A stretch of 64,000 nt of DNA from JAHEEL01 sp034660035 (GTDB lineage Bacteria; Actinomycetota; Acidimicrobiia; Spongiisociales; UBA5794). The translations under genes were made by a program, and so were the position numbers. This document shows positions 7,983-15,649 of this stretch, piece by piece (the first letter of the stretch is position 1; each line of letters starts with the position of its first letter). The stretch covers positions 1-64,000 of the forward strand of contig JAYEIJ010000062.1 of NCBI GenBank assembly GCA_034660035.1, given 5' to 3'. The notes beneath the pieces are model-generated. The model saw only the letters and a program-made list of their open reading frames with translations, made no database searches and was not told the DNA's origin.

Positions 7983-9332
7983 ATGGCAGAGCAGGCGAAG
8001 GTCGACGTCATATACGGGCTGAATGACCGCCCACCCGCCGGCGAGGCCGCAGTTGCGGCGCTCCAGCATCTGCTTGCGATCTTCGTTGGGATCATTACCC
8101 CGACATTGGTGCTCGCTGGTCCGATGGGGCTCGATACGACGACGACGAGCTATCTGGTGAGTATGGCGCTCATGGTGTCCGGGGTGGCAACGTTCATCCA
8201 GGTCAAGAAGATCGGTCCGATCGGTTCCGGCCTGTTGAGTATCCAGGGCACGAGTTTCGCCTTCATCGGGCCGATGATCGCCGCCGGACTCGCTGTCGGG
8301 GGTGGGGAAGCCGGTTTGGCGATGATCTTCGGACTGGTCCTGGCCGGTGCGCCGGTTGAGATGATCCTCAGCCGCTTCATCCATCTCGCGAAGAACATCA
8401 TCACGCCGGTGGTCACCGGGACCGTCGTGATGCTCATCGGCTTGAGCCTGATCCGTGTCGGCATGACCGACATAGCAGGGGGCGTCGGCGCCGAGGACTT
8501 CGGGAGCCTGCGGAACGTGGCCTTGGGCGGTTTGGTGATCGCGGTCGTCGTGCTGCTGAACCTCAGCAAGAACAAGTTCATCCGCATGGGTTCCATCGTC
8601 ATCGCCCTGGCGGTTGGCTACATCGTGGCGGCCTTCATGGGAATGGTCGACCTTGGAGGCCTCGGGGATCTCCCGAAGGTCAGCGTTCCGGTTCCGTTCA
8701 AGTTCGGCCTGGACTTCGATCTTGCGTTGTTCATCCCCTTCGCTTTGCTCTATCTCATCACGACCATCGAGTCCACCGGTGATCTGACCGCGACATCGCT
8801 GGTCTCCGGCGAGCCGATCGAGGGAGATGTCTACATCGAGCGGATCAAGGGCGGTGTGTTGGGCGACGGCGTGAACTCTGCCATCGCCGGCACGTTCAAC
8901 ACCTTCCCGAATACGACGTTCAGTCAGAACAACGGTGTCATCCAACTCACCGGGGTCGCCAGCCGGTATGTCGGCCTCTTCATTGCCGGGTTTCTCGCTC
9001 TCTTGGGTTTGTTCCCGATCGTGGGAGGTCTCATCAATGCCATGCCCCGACCCGTTCTCGGCGGCGTGACGCTCATCATGTTCGGGACGGTCGCGGCGGC
9101 AGGGATCAAGATCATCTCCACGGGAGACGTCGGCCGTCGGGAGATGCTCATACTCGCGGTGTCGCTGGGCCTGGGGCTGGGCGTCCAATTCGTACCGGAC
9201 GTTCTCGTCGCCATGCCGGAAACGGTCCAAACGATCTTCAGCTCTCCGATCACGACCGGCGGGTTGACCGCTCTGGTCATGAATATCGTGATCCCGAGAG
9301 ATACGGGTGTCGTACCCGTCGATCCGATCTAG
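7983..9332 (+). CDS. Uracil-xanthine permease (NCS2 / NAT family)
   Basis: 449 residues with about 12-14 hydrophobic segments. The family signatures are IQGTSFAFIGPMI near residue 86 and the NAT motif QNNGVIQLTG with VASRYVG near residue 320. It imports nucleobases with a proton or sodium. AGGAGGAGC lies immediately ahead of the ATG. The gene is divergent from the HAD gene with a 71-bp gap. The Gly closing the NAT motif does not by itself separate uracil from xanthine carriers. Nucleobase uptake fits the nucleoside salvage genes elsewhere in the window (two adenosine deaminases, hpt). Confidence 0.9.
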   Translation: MAEQAKVDVIYGLNDRPPAGEAAVAALQHLLAIFVGIITPTLVLAGPMGLDTTTTSYLVSMALMVSGVATFIQVKKIGPIGSGLLSIQGTSFAFIGPMIAAGLAVGGGEAGLAMIFGLVLAGAPVEMILSRFIHLAKNIITPVVTGTVVMLIGLSLIRVGMTDIAGGVGAEDFGSLRNVALGGLVIAVVVLLNLSKNKFIRMGSIVIALAVGYIVAAFMGMVDLGGLGDLPKVSVPVPFKFGLDFDLALFIPFALLYLITTIESTGDLTATSLVSGEPIEGDVYIERIKGGVLGDGVNSAIAGTFNTFPNTTFSQNNGVIQLTGVASRYVGLFIAGFLALLGLFPIVGGLINAMPRPVLGGVTLIMFGTVAAAGIKIISTGDVGRREMLILAVSLGLGLGVQFVPDVLVAMPETVQTIFSSPITTGGLTALVMNIVIPRDTGVVPVDPI

Positions 9333-9344
9333 ACGATAGCAATC

Positions 9345-9404
9345 GGTCGTCGGTCGTCGGTCGTCGGTCGGCGGTTGTCGGGGGTCGGTCGTCCGGGGTC
9401 CGTG
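9345..9404. repeat. Heptameric tandem repeat, GGTCGTC type
   Basis: Five consecutive 7-nt units from 9345 to 9379: GGTCGTC three times, then GGTCGGC and GGTTGTC. A decayed continuation (GGTCGGTCGTCCGGGGTCC) runs to about 9404. It begins 13 bp after the NCS2 permease stop and lies outside coding sequence. Confidence 0.9.
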
Positions 9405-9423
9405 AAGACGTTATCTTGCCCGT

Positions 9424-9465
9424 AGCTCACAGCCCACAGCCATGAGCTCTGAGCCATGAGTAGGG
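9424..9465. repeat. Heptameric tandem repeat, AGCCATG type
   Basis: Six uninterrupted 7-nt units: AGCTCAC, AGCCCAC, AGCCATG, AGCTCTG, AGCCATG, AGTAGGG. It shares its core (GAGCCATGAGC) with the reverse complement of the tract at 23856-23904. It sits between the permease and the MDR dehydrogenase gene, 20 bp after the previous tract and in a different consensus. Confidence 0.9.
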
Positions 9466-9587
9466 CCGTCGGCGTGATTGTCGCCAACACCGCCGAAAGC
9501 GGTCAAGCGCCGTCAAACGCGACTACCTTAAGAACCTGTGAAAGCGGTCTTCCGGGAGGGTCCCTCCCCCACCGAACGGAGTCATCG

Positions 9588-10544
9588 ATGGCAAACATGA
9601 GCGCGGTCGTCTTCACGAAGGGTGGGCCGGAGAACCTCGTTGTCGAGTCGATCGAGCGTCCGGAGCCCGGACCGACTGAGGTTCTCGTAAGGGTGGATGC
9701 CGTCGGCGTGAATCCAATCGACTGGAAGACACGTAGCGGTGCAGGCGTGTACGCGAACTTCGATCCATCATCTCCGATGGTGCTGGGTTGGGACATCGCG
9801 GGAATCGTCGAGGGCGCGGGAGCTGGAGTGACCCGGTTCCGCAAGGGTGATCGCGTCTTCGGCATGCCACGTTTCCCAGAACCTGTGGGAGCATATGCCG
9901 AGTTCGTCACCGCTCCGTCGCGCCAATTGGCCCGTATCCCGGATGGTGTGGCCGATCTCGCGGCTGCGGCCGTTCCTCTCTCCGGGCTGACGGCCTACCA
10001 GGCCATGGTCGACACCCTCCGCGTTGGACGGGGTGATCGTGTTCTGATCCACGGCGCCGGTGGCAACGTAGGACAATTCGCGGTACAGATCGCCAAGGCT
10101 CGAAGAGCCGACGTCTGGGCAACAGAGGTCCCTGAACGCCAGGACACCCTCAAGGCACTTGCCGTTGATCATGTGATCAACACCCAGATCGATGACTTCG
10201 CGGCGGTAGCGACCGGTATGGACGCCGTTCTCGATCTCGTCGGGTCCGAAGACTCTGCGACCAGGTCCCTCAGGACACTGCGAGACGGCGGCCGACTCGT
10301 CGTACTCTCATCGCCGGACGATCTGCCGTCACAAGATCGAGTCCCTGAGACCAACGTGACGGCCTCGTGGATGCTGGTCGAACCCGACTATGCGGGTCTC
10401 GAGGCGCTCGCTGCGATGCTCGAGTTTGGACTGCTGAAGGTCTCCCTCGGCGAGACCCGGGCCCTCAGCGAAGTAGGTGCTCTGCATACGATCGGTGAAG
10501 CCGGCGAGGTGACCGGGAGGTTGGTCGCCACCGTCCGGGTGTGA
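9588..10544 (+). CDS. NADP-dependent oxidoreductase, MDR family (zinc-independent)
   Basis: 318 residues from the ATG at 9588. PGPTEVLVRVDAVGVNPIDWKTR near the N-terminus and the nucleotide-binding loop HGAGGNVGQFAVQIAK (about residue 156) identify the quinone reductase/zeta-crystallin branch of medium-chain dehydrogenases. Catalytic and structural zinc ligands are absent, as is usual for this branch. An in-frame ATG at 9456 lies in the repeat region and is rejected. The gene converges on the MFS gene. The likely role is reduction of quinones or enones with NADPH. Confidence 0.88.
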   Translation: MANMSAVVFTKGGPENLVVESIERPEPGPTEVLVRVDAVGVNPIDWKTRSGAGVYANFDPSSPMVLGWDIAGIVEGAGAGVTRFRKGDRVFGMPRFPEPVGAYAEFVTAPSRQLARIPDGVADLAAAAVPLSGLTAYQAMVDTLRVGRGDRVLIHGAGGNVGQFAVQIAKARRADVWATEVPERQDTLKALAVDHVINTQIDDFAAVATGMDAVLDLVGSEDSATRSLRTLRDGGRLVVLSSPDDLPSQDRVPETNVTASWMLVEPDYAGLEALAAMLEFGLLKVSLGETRALSEVGALHTIGEAGEVTGRLVATVRV

Positions 10545-10621
10545 GTGGCGCCATTCTTCCCCAGCCGGGGACATCGCGGACCGGTGCTTCCGCTGATCGA
10601 ATCGGACCGGACCCACCCGAC

Positions 10622-11743
10622 CTAGGCCGTTCGCGGATCCGTCGGTGGAAGTAGTTCCCGACCCTCTTGAACTCCGATGACCATCGCACCCGACGCTGTG
10701 AGACCGACCGCTGAGACGACCGCCAGTGTCACGAGACTGCCGACATCAACGAATGCTCCGCCGAGCACCGGTCCGATTGACCGGCCGACGGCCATCAACC
10801 CCTGAGCATCCCCGGCCCTTTCGCTTGGCGCGAGCGAACGATCGGAGAGCATCTGAAGGATCCCGGGAATGGCCATCCAGAAGGCGAAGCCCCACCAGGC
10901 CATGCCGATGAAGAAGAGCACAGGGGGACCCATCACGGTCAGGACGGCCGCGGGAGCAACCGAAACGAGCATCCAACCGGGCCGTCGATGTCGCGTGGAC
11001 AGTCGAGCGCCGAGGAGACCGCCGGCAGCGTTCAGGCTGAACGCCAGGGACGCTGCCAGGCTCGACAGGCCGTGGACATCTCGCGCGACGAGGGTTTCGT
11101 TGATGAAGAGCGCCGAGCCGAAGAGCGTCGTGGCCGCCAACGCCAGCAGCAGGACGCGATTCGAACGGGAGCGACTCACTAGTCCCGATCTGCGTCGCTC
11201 CCCCGTCACCTTGGCCGTCAGCAGCATGGCCGGAATCGTCACAAGCGCCATCAAGACGTAGACGGCCCGGTCGCCGTACCCGGCCACGAAAGCGACGAGT
11301 GGGGCGCCGATGAGAACGGTCACCGGGCCCGTCGACGCCACCGCTGCCATCGACGTGCGCTCCTGCATCGCACTCGTCCACGTGAGCCACGTCATGGCCC
11401 CGGCTGCGAATCCCGCCACCAGGCGGATGGCCAAGAGGACACCGAAGATGCTGGGAATGGCACTCGCGAGGTTCAGGAAGACGAGAACGGCGGCAGCGAT
11501 CTTGAGGATGCGACCGCTCGGTGTCAGAAGCCGCGGAAGTACGAAGTTGGCAGCGGCGAATGCGCCGACCTGGGCAACCGACACCGCGCCGACGGCGCCC
11601 TCAGAGACCCCGTAGCGTTCGGCGATCACGGGGATGAGGAAAGGAGTCGCCGCATACATGAGAGCGACCGCAGCGGTAGCACCCACGAGGGCGACCGATG
11701 CATGCCGACCCGCGGCATAGGCTATTCGAGTTGGGCCTTGCAC
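10622..11743 (-). CDS. MFS transporter
   Basis: About 373 residues from a GTG at 11743, with eleven to twelve hydrophobic segments. The first half has LVAGFAAGAMTWLTWTSAMQ and the loop R-S-R-S-N-R separates two six-helix halves; the second half has FSLNAAGGLLGARLSTRHRR. Upstream in-frame sequence to 12103 is Arg/Pro/His-rich, not protein-like, and would overlap the divergent dehydrogenase, so the shorter start is used. The substrate is unknown; the layout resembles drug/proton antiporters. Confidence 0.8.
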   Translation of the reverse strand: MQGPTRIAYAAGRHASVALVGATAAVALMYAATPFLIPVIAERYGVSEGAVGAVSVAQVGAFAAANFVLPRLLTPSGRILKIAAAVLVFLNLASAIPSIFGVLLAIRLVAGFAAGAMTWLTWTSAMQERTSMAAVASTGPVTVLIGAPLVAFVAGYGDRAVYVLMALVTIPAMLLTAKVTGERRRSGLVSRSRSNRVLLLALAATTLFGSALFINETLVARDVHGLSSLAASLAFSLNAAGGLLGARLSTRHRRPGWMLVSVAPAAVLTVMGPPVLFFIGMAWWGFAFWMAIPGILQMLSDRSLAPSERAGDAQGLMAVGRSIGPVLGGAFVDVGSLVTLAVVSAVGLTASGAMVIGVQEGRELLPPTDPRTA

Positions 11744-11923
11744 ACCCGGATTGTTGCAGGTGAGCGCGGGCACTCCTATTGCTCCGGTCGACCGGTGATC
11801 CGGTCTCGAATGGCCGAGGGGCGATACGATGGCCCGAGCAGGCGAACAGAAAGGCCGACCGGGTATGAGCTTCGAGATCCAGGCCGGTCGCGTTGCGCTC
11901 ACTGCACCGTGCGGGGCACACGG

Positions 11924-12964
11924 ATGAAAGCCGCCCTCTACTCGCGATTCCGGGGTCCGATCACCATCGAAGAAGTGCCGGATCCCGCACCGGAGTCCGA
12001 CGGGGTGGTGGTGAGGGTCGAAGCGACGGGACTGTGCAGGAGCGACTGGCACGGCTGGATGGGGCACGATCCGGACATCCTTCTGCCGCATGTTCCGGGT
12101 CATGAACTGACGGGAGCGATCGTCGCCACTGGTTCAGACGTCAGTCGCTGGCGAGTCGGAGACCGCGTGACGGTTCCCTTCGTCGCCGGATGCGGCGAGT
12201 GCGAACCGTGCCGAGGCGGGGACCAGCAAGTCTGCGAGCGACAGTTCCAGCCGGGATTCACCGCATGGGGCTCCTTCGCCGAGTTGGTCGCGCTCCGATA
12301 CGCAGATGGCAACCTGGTCGGCGTTCCCGACGAGATCGATGCCGTCACTGCGGCGACCCTCGGCTGCCGCTTCGCAACGGCGTTCCGAGCAATCGTCGAC
12401 CAGGGCAGGGTCGGCGCCGGTGAGTGGGTTGCGGTGCACGGCTGTGGGGGCGTGGGACTTGCGGCAATCATGATCGCTAGGGCGTACGGCGCGGGTGTGG
12501 TGGCGATCGATCCGAACGTCGAAGCGAGAGAGCTCGCTCGGTCACTCGGCGCGACGACTCTGAGTAGCGATGTCGACGTAGACACGGTTCTCACGGCGCT
12601 GATGGATACGACCGGTGGCGGGCCCCATCTGTCCATCGATGCGATCGGCAACGCCGCCACGGTGGCGGTCTCGATCGATTCACTGCGGCCGCGAGGGCGC
12701 CACGTCCAGATCGGCCTTCTTCCCGAGAACAAGACCACCATCCCGATGGGGACCGTCATCGCAAAGGAGTTGGAGGTCCTCGGCAGCCACGGCATGCAAG
12801 CGCGTCGCTACCCCGCGATGATGGAGATGATCCTCGACGGCCGTCTCGAGCCGGACCGGCTCGTAACGCGCACCATCCCTCTCTCGAATGTCACCGAGGC
12901 GCTTCCCGCAATGGGAACCGCCCAGAGACCGGGTGTGACCGTCATCGATCGCCTCGACGACTGA
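11924..12964 (+). CDS. Zinc-dependent alcohol dehydrogenase family protein
   Basis: 347 residues. The catalytic zinc region is GLCRSDWHGWMG with GHELTG; the structural zinc lobe is GCGECEPC followed by a fourth Cys (QQVC). The nucleotide-binding loop is HGCGGVGLAA near residue 173, and the Asp of VVAIDPN suggests NAD preference. The ATG at 11924 starts the conserved MKAALY motif; no strong Shine-Dalgarno site is visible. A 180-bp gap separates it from the divergent MFS gene. The cupin gene follows after 16 bp. Confidence 0.9.
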   Translation: MKAALYSRFRGPITIEEVPDPAPESDGVVVRVEATGLCRSDWHGWMGHDPDILLPHVPGHELTGAIVATGSDVSRWRVGDRVTVPFVAGCGECEPCRGGDQQVCERQFQPGFTAWGSFAELVALRYADGNLVGVPDEIDAVTAATLGCRFATAFRAIVDQGRVGAGEWVAVHGCGGVGLAAIMIARAYGAGVVAIDPNVEARELARSLGATTLSSDVDVDTVLTALMDTTGGGPHLSIDAIGNAATVAVSIDSLRPRGRHVQIGLLPENKTTIPMGTVIAKELEVLGSHGMQARRYPAMMEMILDGRLEPDRLVTRTIPLSNVTEALPAMGTAQRPGVTVIDRLDD

Positions 12965-12980
12965 CTGGTAGGGTCCCTGC

Positions 12981-13310
12981 ATGACCAAAGAGCCATCCTT
13001 CACCGTACTGGAGAACCTCCTCGACGAAGTTGAGATCCCGGAGAACGGGACCCTCAGTCGTGTTGTGTTCAATGCCGACGGCCTGCGCGTTGTTCTCTTC
13101 GCGTTCGATACGGGCGAGCAGCTGACCGACCACGCCGCCACCGTGCCGGCCGTCGTCCAGGTGGTCAAGGGGCGTCTCGAGATGACGCTCGGTGATCAGA
13201 AGATGGAGATCGATCCCGGTTCCTGGGTCCACATGGATGCGCACCTCGTCCACGCTCTCGTCGCCCTCGAGCCCAGCGTCGTCATCCTCACTCTCCAACG
13301 GAACACCTGA
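12981..13310 (+). CDS. Small cupin-domain protein
   Basis: 109-residue single cupin barrel. The two conserved halves are visible as FDTGEQLTDHAA and VVQVVKGRLEMTLGDQKMEIDPGSWVHMDAHLVHAL. Few canonical metal-ligand His residues remain in motif 1 (DHAA). It is 16 bp downstream of the zinc dehydrogenase gene and probably co-transcribed. Small stand-alone cupins of this kind often act as metabolite or metal sensors, but no function can be assigned here. Confidence 0.82.
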   Translation: MTKEPSFTVLENLLDEVEIPENGTLSRVVFNADGLRVVLFAFDTGEQLTDHAATVPAVVQVVKGRLEMTLGDQKMEIDPGSWVHMDAHLVHALVALEPSVVILTLQRNT

Positions 13311-13316
13311 AACGAT

Positions 13317-13766
13317 TCAGCGAGAGCCTCGGGAGGCTTCGTACTGCTCGATGAACTCATCGAGTGGCATCGAGTTGATCGATTCGGCAATGACTTCCAT
13401 CGCCAGATCGTCGGCCGTCTTGAAGCGGAGACATGACCGGCCCATGTCCAGTTTCTTCCCCGTTGCGAGGTACTTCGCCTTGAACGTCTCTTCGCCGTCC
13501 CGGACGAACGCCACGTTCATCAGGTAGAGGGCGATGTGTCGCTTCTGCGCCGCCAGGGCGGCGAACATGAGCGGCTTGCCGTTGTACGTGTCCGGGTACG
13601 TCTCGAGCGGCACCTCATATGTGATCATCCCCCACCGCATCACCTCCACATAGCCGGCGGGCAGGTTCTTGAGAATGAGATCCCGGACGGTTTCGACGTC
13701 GCTGCGCCGATCATCAGGAATCTCGGCCAGGTATTGCTCAACCGTCGTCGCGTCGCTGGAGACCAT
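13317..13766 (-). CDS. DUF1801 (YdhG-like) protein
   Basis: 149 residues. VEQYLAEIPDDRRSDVETVRDLI at the N-terminus, the EVMRWGMITYEVPL core and MFAALAAQKRHIALYLM are characteristic of the DUF1801 fold, related to B. subtilis YdhG (frataxin-like, proposed iron chaperone). It converges on the cupin gene with a 6-bp gap and is followed 39 bp from its start by the TDT carrier gene. Confidence 0.82.
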   Translation of the reverse strand: MVSSDATTVEQYLAEIPDDRRSDVETVRDLILKNLPAGYVEVMRWGMITYEVPLETYPDTYNGKPLMFAALAAQKRHIALYLMNVAFVRDGEETFKAKYLATGKKLDMGRSCLRFKTADDLAMEVIAESINSMPLDEFIEQYEASRGSR

Positions 13767-13805
13767 GCGCCGGACCCTACCGGACCCATCCGTCCTTCGG
13801 AAGGT

Positions 13806-14897
13806 TCAATGCGGTGACTCGAAGACCTTCCCCGACCACATCGCGCGGATCGTTCTTGCAGCAACGGTTATCCACGCGCCGAAGAGGGCTACGAGCACAG
13901 CGATGTAGAACCAGTGGATGCTCTCGAAGTCGCTCACCTTCCACGCGACACCGGTGGCGACGGCGAGTGAACCGAGCGGGAACGTGTACGCCCACCACGA
14001 CAGGGCGTAGGGCAGTTCCAGATGGCGGACGTATGAGATGACGATGATGACCGCCATGATGAAGGACCAGGCGGCGAAGCCCCAGGCCGCGAGGATTCCG
14101 AGTGTGGAGATCGCTTCGATGGCGTGTGCATCGATGTCGATCGGTGTCCCCGCATCGAAGAGATGCATCATCTTGAACAAGGCCACGGTGATGATCGCCA
14201 TCGGAGCGATCGCGATGAAGGACGTCGCTGCGAACTTGTTGGCCGGGAGCGACTCGAGCACGTAGCGGTGGTAGACGAGTGAGCCGACGAAGAGGAACAG
14301 GAAGAATCCGATCCCGAAGCTGATGATCGAAAGACCGAACGTCAACTCGAAGCGGTCGGTGAAGACCATAGCGAGCTCGAAGCCGGCGACCGGGATGAGG
14401 AGCTTCGCTACCGGCGGGATGAACCATCCGAAGTTCGCATGGGACAGCTCGATGGCGTCGCTTCGGTAGATCTTCGGCAGCACGATGAACGCTGCCAGAT
14501 AGATCCCGATCGAACCCACGAGCCACATCCAGAAGGCGATCTCGTGCGATGTGCCTTCTGAGAAGAACATGTCGGGGTACTTCAGAAGGTCGAGGGCGAT
14601 GATGATGACAGCGATAGGCATGGTGGGGAAGAAACTCGCCGCTATCGGATGGTGAAGATCATCCCGAACGACCTCGGGATACATGAAGAAGCGGAGCGTC
14701 CACGGGATCAAGATCGCGAAGAACATCAGCACCGAGATCACGACGAACGCTCCTGCGATGCCGCGTACCCACGAGCCGGTGAGGAACGAGATCGCGAGTG
14801 GCACGACCGCAGTCCCCATGACGGCTGCGAACCATGCCGGGTTGAAGTGCTCGATGGTTTCGCTGAGGCTCGGGCGGTCGCCGCCTTTTCCCGTCAT
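13806..14897 (-). CDS. TDT/SLAC1-family transporter (tellurite resistance/C4-dicarboxylate type)
   Basis: 363 residues from ATG 14897, chosen because AAGGA lies seven bases upstream. Ten hydrophobic segments follow, starting with FNPAWFAAVMGTAVVPLAI, the TehA/Mae1/SLAC1 signature. The P-x-x-W near the start, LELPYALSWWAYTFPLG and an HWFYIAVLVALFG tail are typical. The family moves malate, sulfite or other anions. It lies downstream of the octaheme/cytochrome b operon, separated by 125 bp with a possible terminator, so a functional link (for example sulfite export) is only speculative. Confidence 0.83.
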   Translation of the reverse strand: MTGKGGDRPSLSETIEHFNPAWFAAVMGTAVVPLAISFLTGSWVRGIAGAFVVISVLMFFAILIPWTLRFFMYPEVVRDDLHHPIAASFFPTMPIAVIIIALDLLKYPDMFFSEGTSHEIAFWMWLVGSIGIYLAAFIVLPKIYRSDAIELSHANFGWFIPPVAKLLIPVAGFELAMVFTDRFELTFGLSIISFGIGFFLFLFVGSLVYHRYVLESLPANKFAATSFIAIAPMAIITVALFKMMHLFDAGTPIDIDAHAIEAISTLGILAAWGFAAWSFIMAVIIVISYVRHLELPYALSWWAYTFPLGSLAVATGVAWKVSDFESIHWFYIAVLVALFGAWITVAARTIRAMWSGKVFESPH

Positions 14898-14977
14898 TCG
14901 TGGTCCTTGATCGTCATCGAATCCGTGGATCGTGAGGATACGGCGCAACGCGTGGGCCGAGTCCTCCGGGCACCGAA

Positions 14978-15009
14978 AGAGCCGGCCTCGGGAGGACAGC
15001 GCCGGCCCT
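14978..15009 (-). terminator. Possible terminator after the cytochrome operon
   Basis: Inverted repeat AGAGCCGGC (14978-14986) with GCCGGCCCT (15001-15009), one mismatch and a 14-nt loop, located 14 bp beyond the cytochrome b stop. On the minus strand the stem is followed by TTTC. There is no strong U-run, so factor-independent function is uncertain. Confidence 0.4.
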
Positions 15010-15022
15010 TGGACGATTCCCC

Positions 15023-15649
15023 TCAGACGGTCGCTGGCTCCTCCTCCGGCGCATCCTCGATGTCTTCATAGCCCGTGACCATCGCCGTCACGTTGCTCAA
15101 GGGTGTCTCTCCCGTTGATGTCATGTAGACATGGACGATCAGGAAGATCACCAGGATGAACGCACCGAACGCATGAATGATCGCAACCCAGGCCAACCCA
15201 CCGGGCCAGATCGACGACCACGAGTTGTAGAACACGTACAGCAGACCGGTCGTCACCATCACGGGGACGATCAGTATCTTGAACGCAAGATACGTCGTCT
15301 TCTGGAGCGGGTTCAGCTTGCTCAGCTCGGTCTTCCGATACGGATGATCCTCACCTTTGAAGATCCCGAATGCGTAGTAACGCCCCTGGGTGACGAGCGA
15401 GCGTTCACCGGTCGGCTGGTACTGGCGCCATGCACCGGTCGTGATATGCCAGAAGATGGCGAACACGATGAGGATGATGAACGACCAGGCGATGATGTTG
15501 TGGATTCGCACGGCCGTCTCGAACCCGAAGAGCGTGTAGGACCCGTGGATCTCGAAGCCCGTGATCATCAAGATGATGATGAACAGGGCCTGGAGCCAGT
15601 GCCAAAGTCGTTCGAACCCTGCGTAGATCTTGACCCGGTGTGCCGACAT
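15023..15649 (-). CDS. Cytochrome b/b6-type membrane subunit (Ni/Fe-hydrogenase / formate dehydrogenase gamma-like)
   Basis: 208 residues from ATG 15649, which shares one base with the octaheme gene stop (TGATG). Four transmembrane helices are seen, with candidate axial heme b histidines in FERLWHWLQ (helix 1), RIHNIIAW (helix 2) and AIIHAFGAF and IVHVYMT (helix 4). The layout is that of di-heme cytochrome b quinol oxidoreductase subunits. It probably passes electrons between the quinone pool and the octaheme cytochrome on the outer face of the membrane. Confidence 0.87.
   Translation of the reverse strand: MSAHRVKIYAGFERLWHWLQALFIIILMITGFEIHGSYTLFGFETAVRIHNIIAWSFIILIVFAIFWHITTGAWRQYQPTGERSLVTQGRYYAFGIFKGEDHPYRKTELSKLNPLQKTTYLAFKILIVPVMVTTGLLYVFYNSWSSIWPGGLAWVAIIHAFGAFILVIFLIVHVYMTSTGETPLSNVTAMVTGYEDIEDAPEEEPATV

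Noticed and set aside
7713..9230. 505-codon open frame on the minus strand through the NCS2 permease
   Set aside because: The permease on the plus strand has the NAT signature and membrane helices; the antisense product is His/Asp/Gln-rich with no recognisable fold.
11744..12103. Long N-terminal extension of the MFS protein to 12103
   Set aside because: The added residues are Arg/His/Pro-rich, have no helices and overlap the divergent dehydrogenase start.
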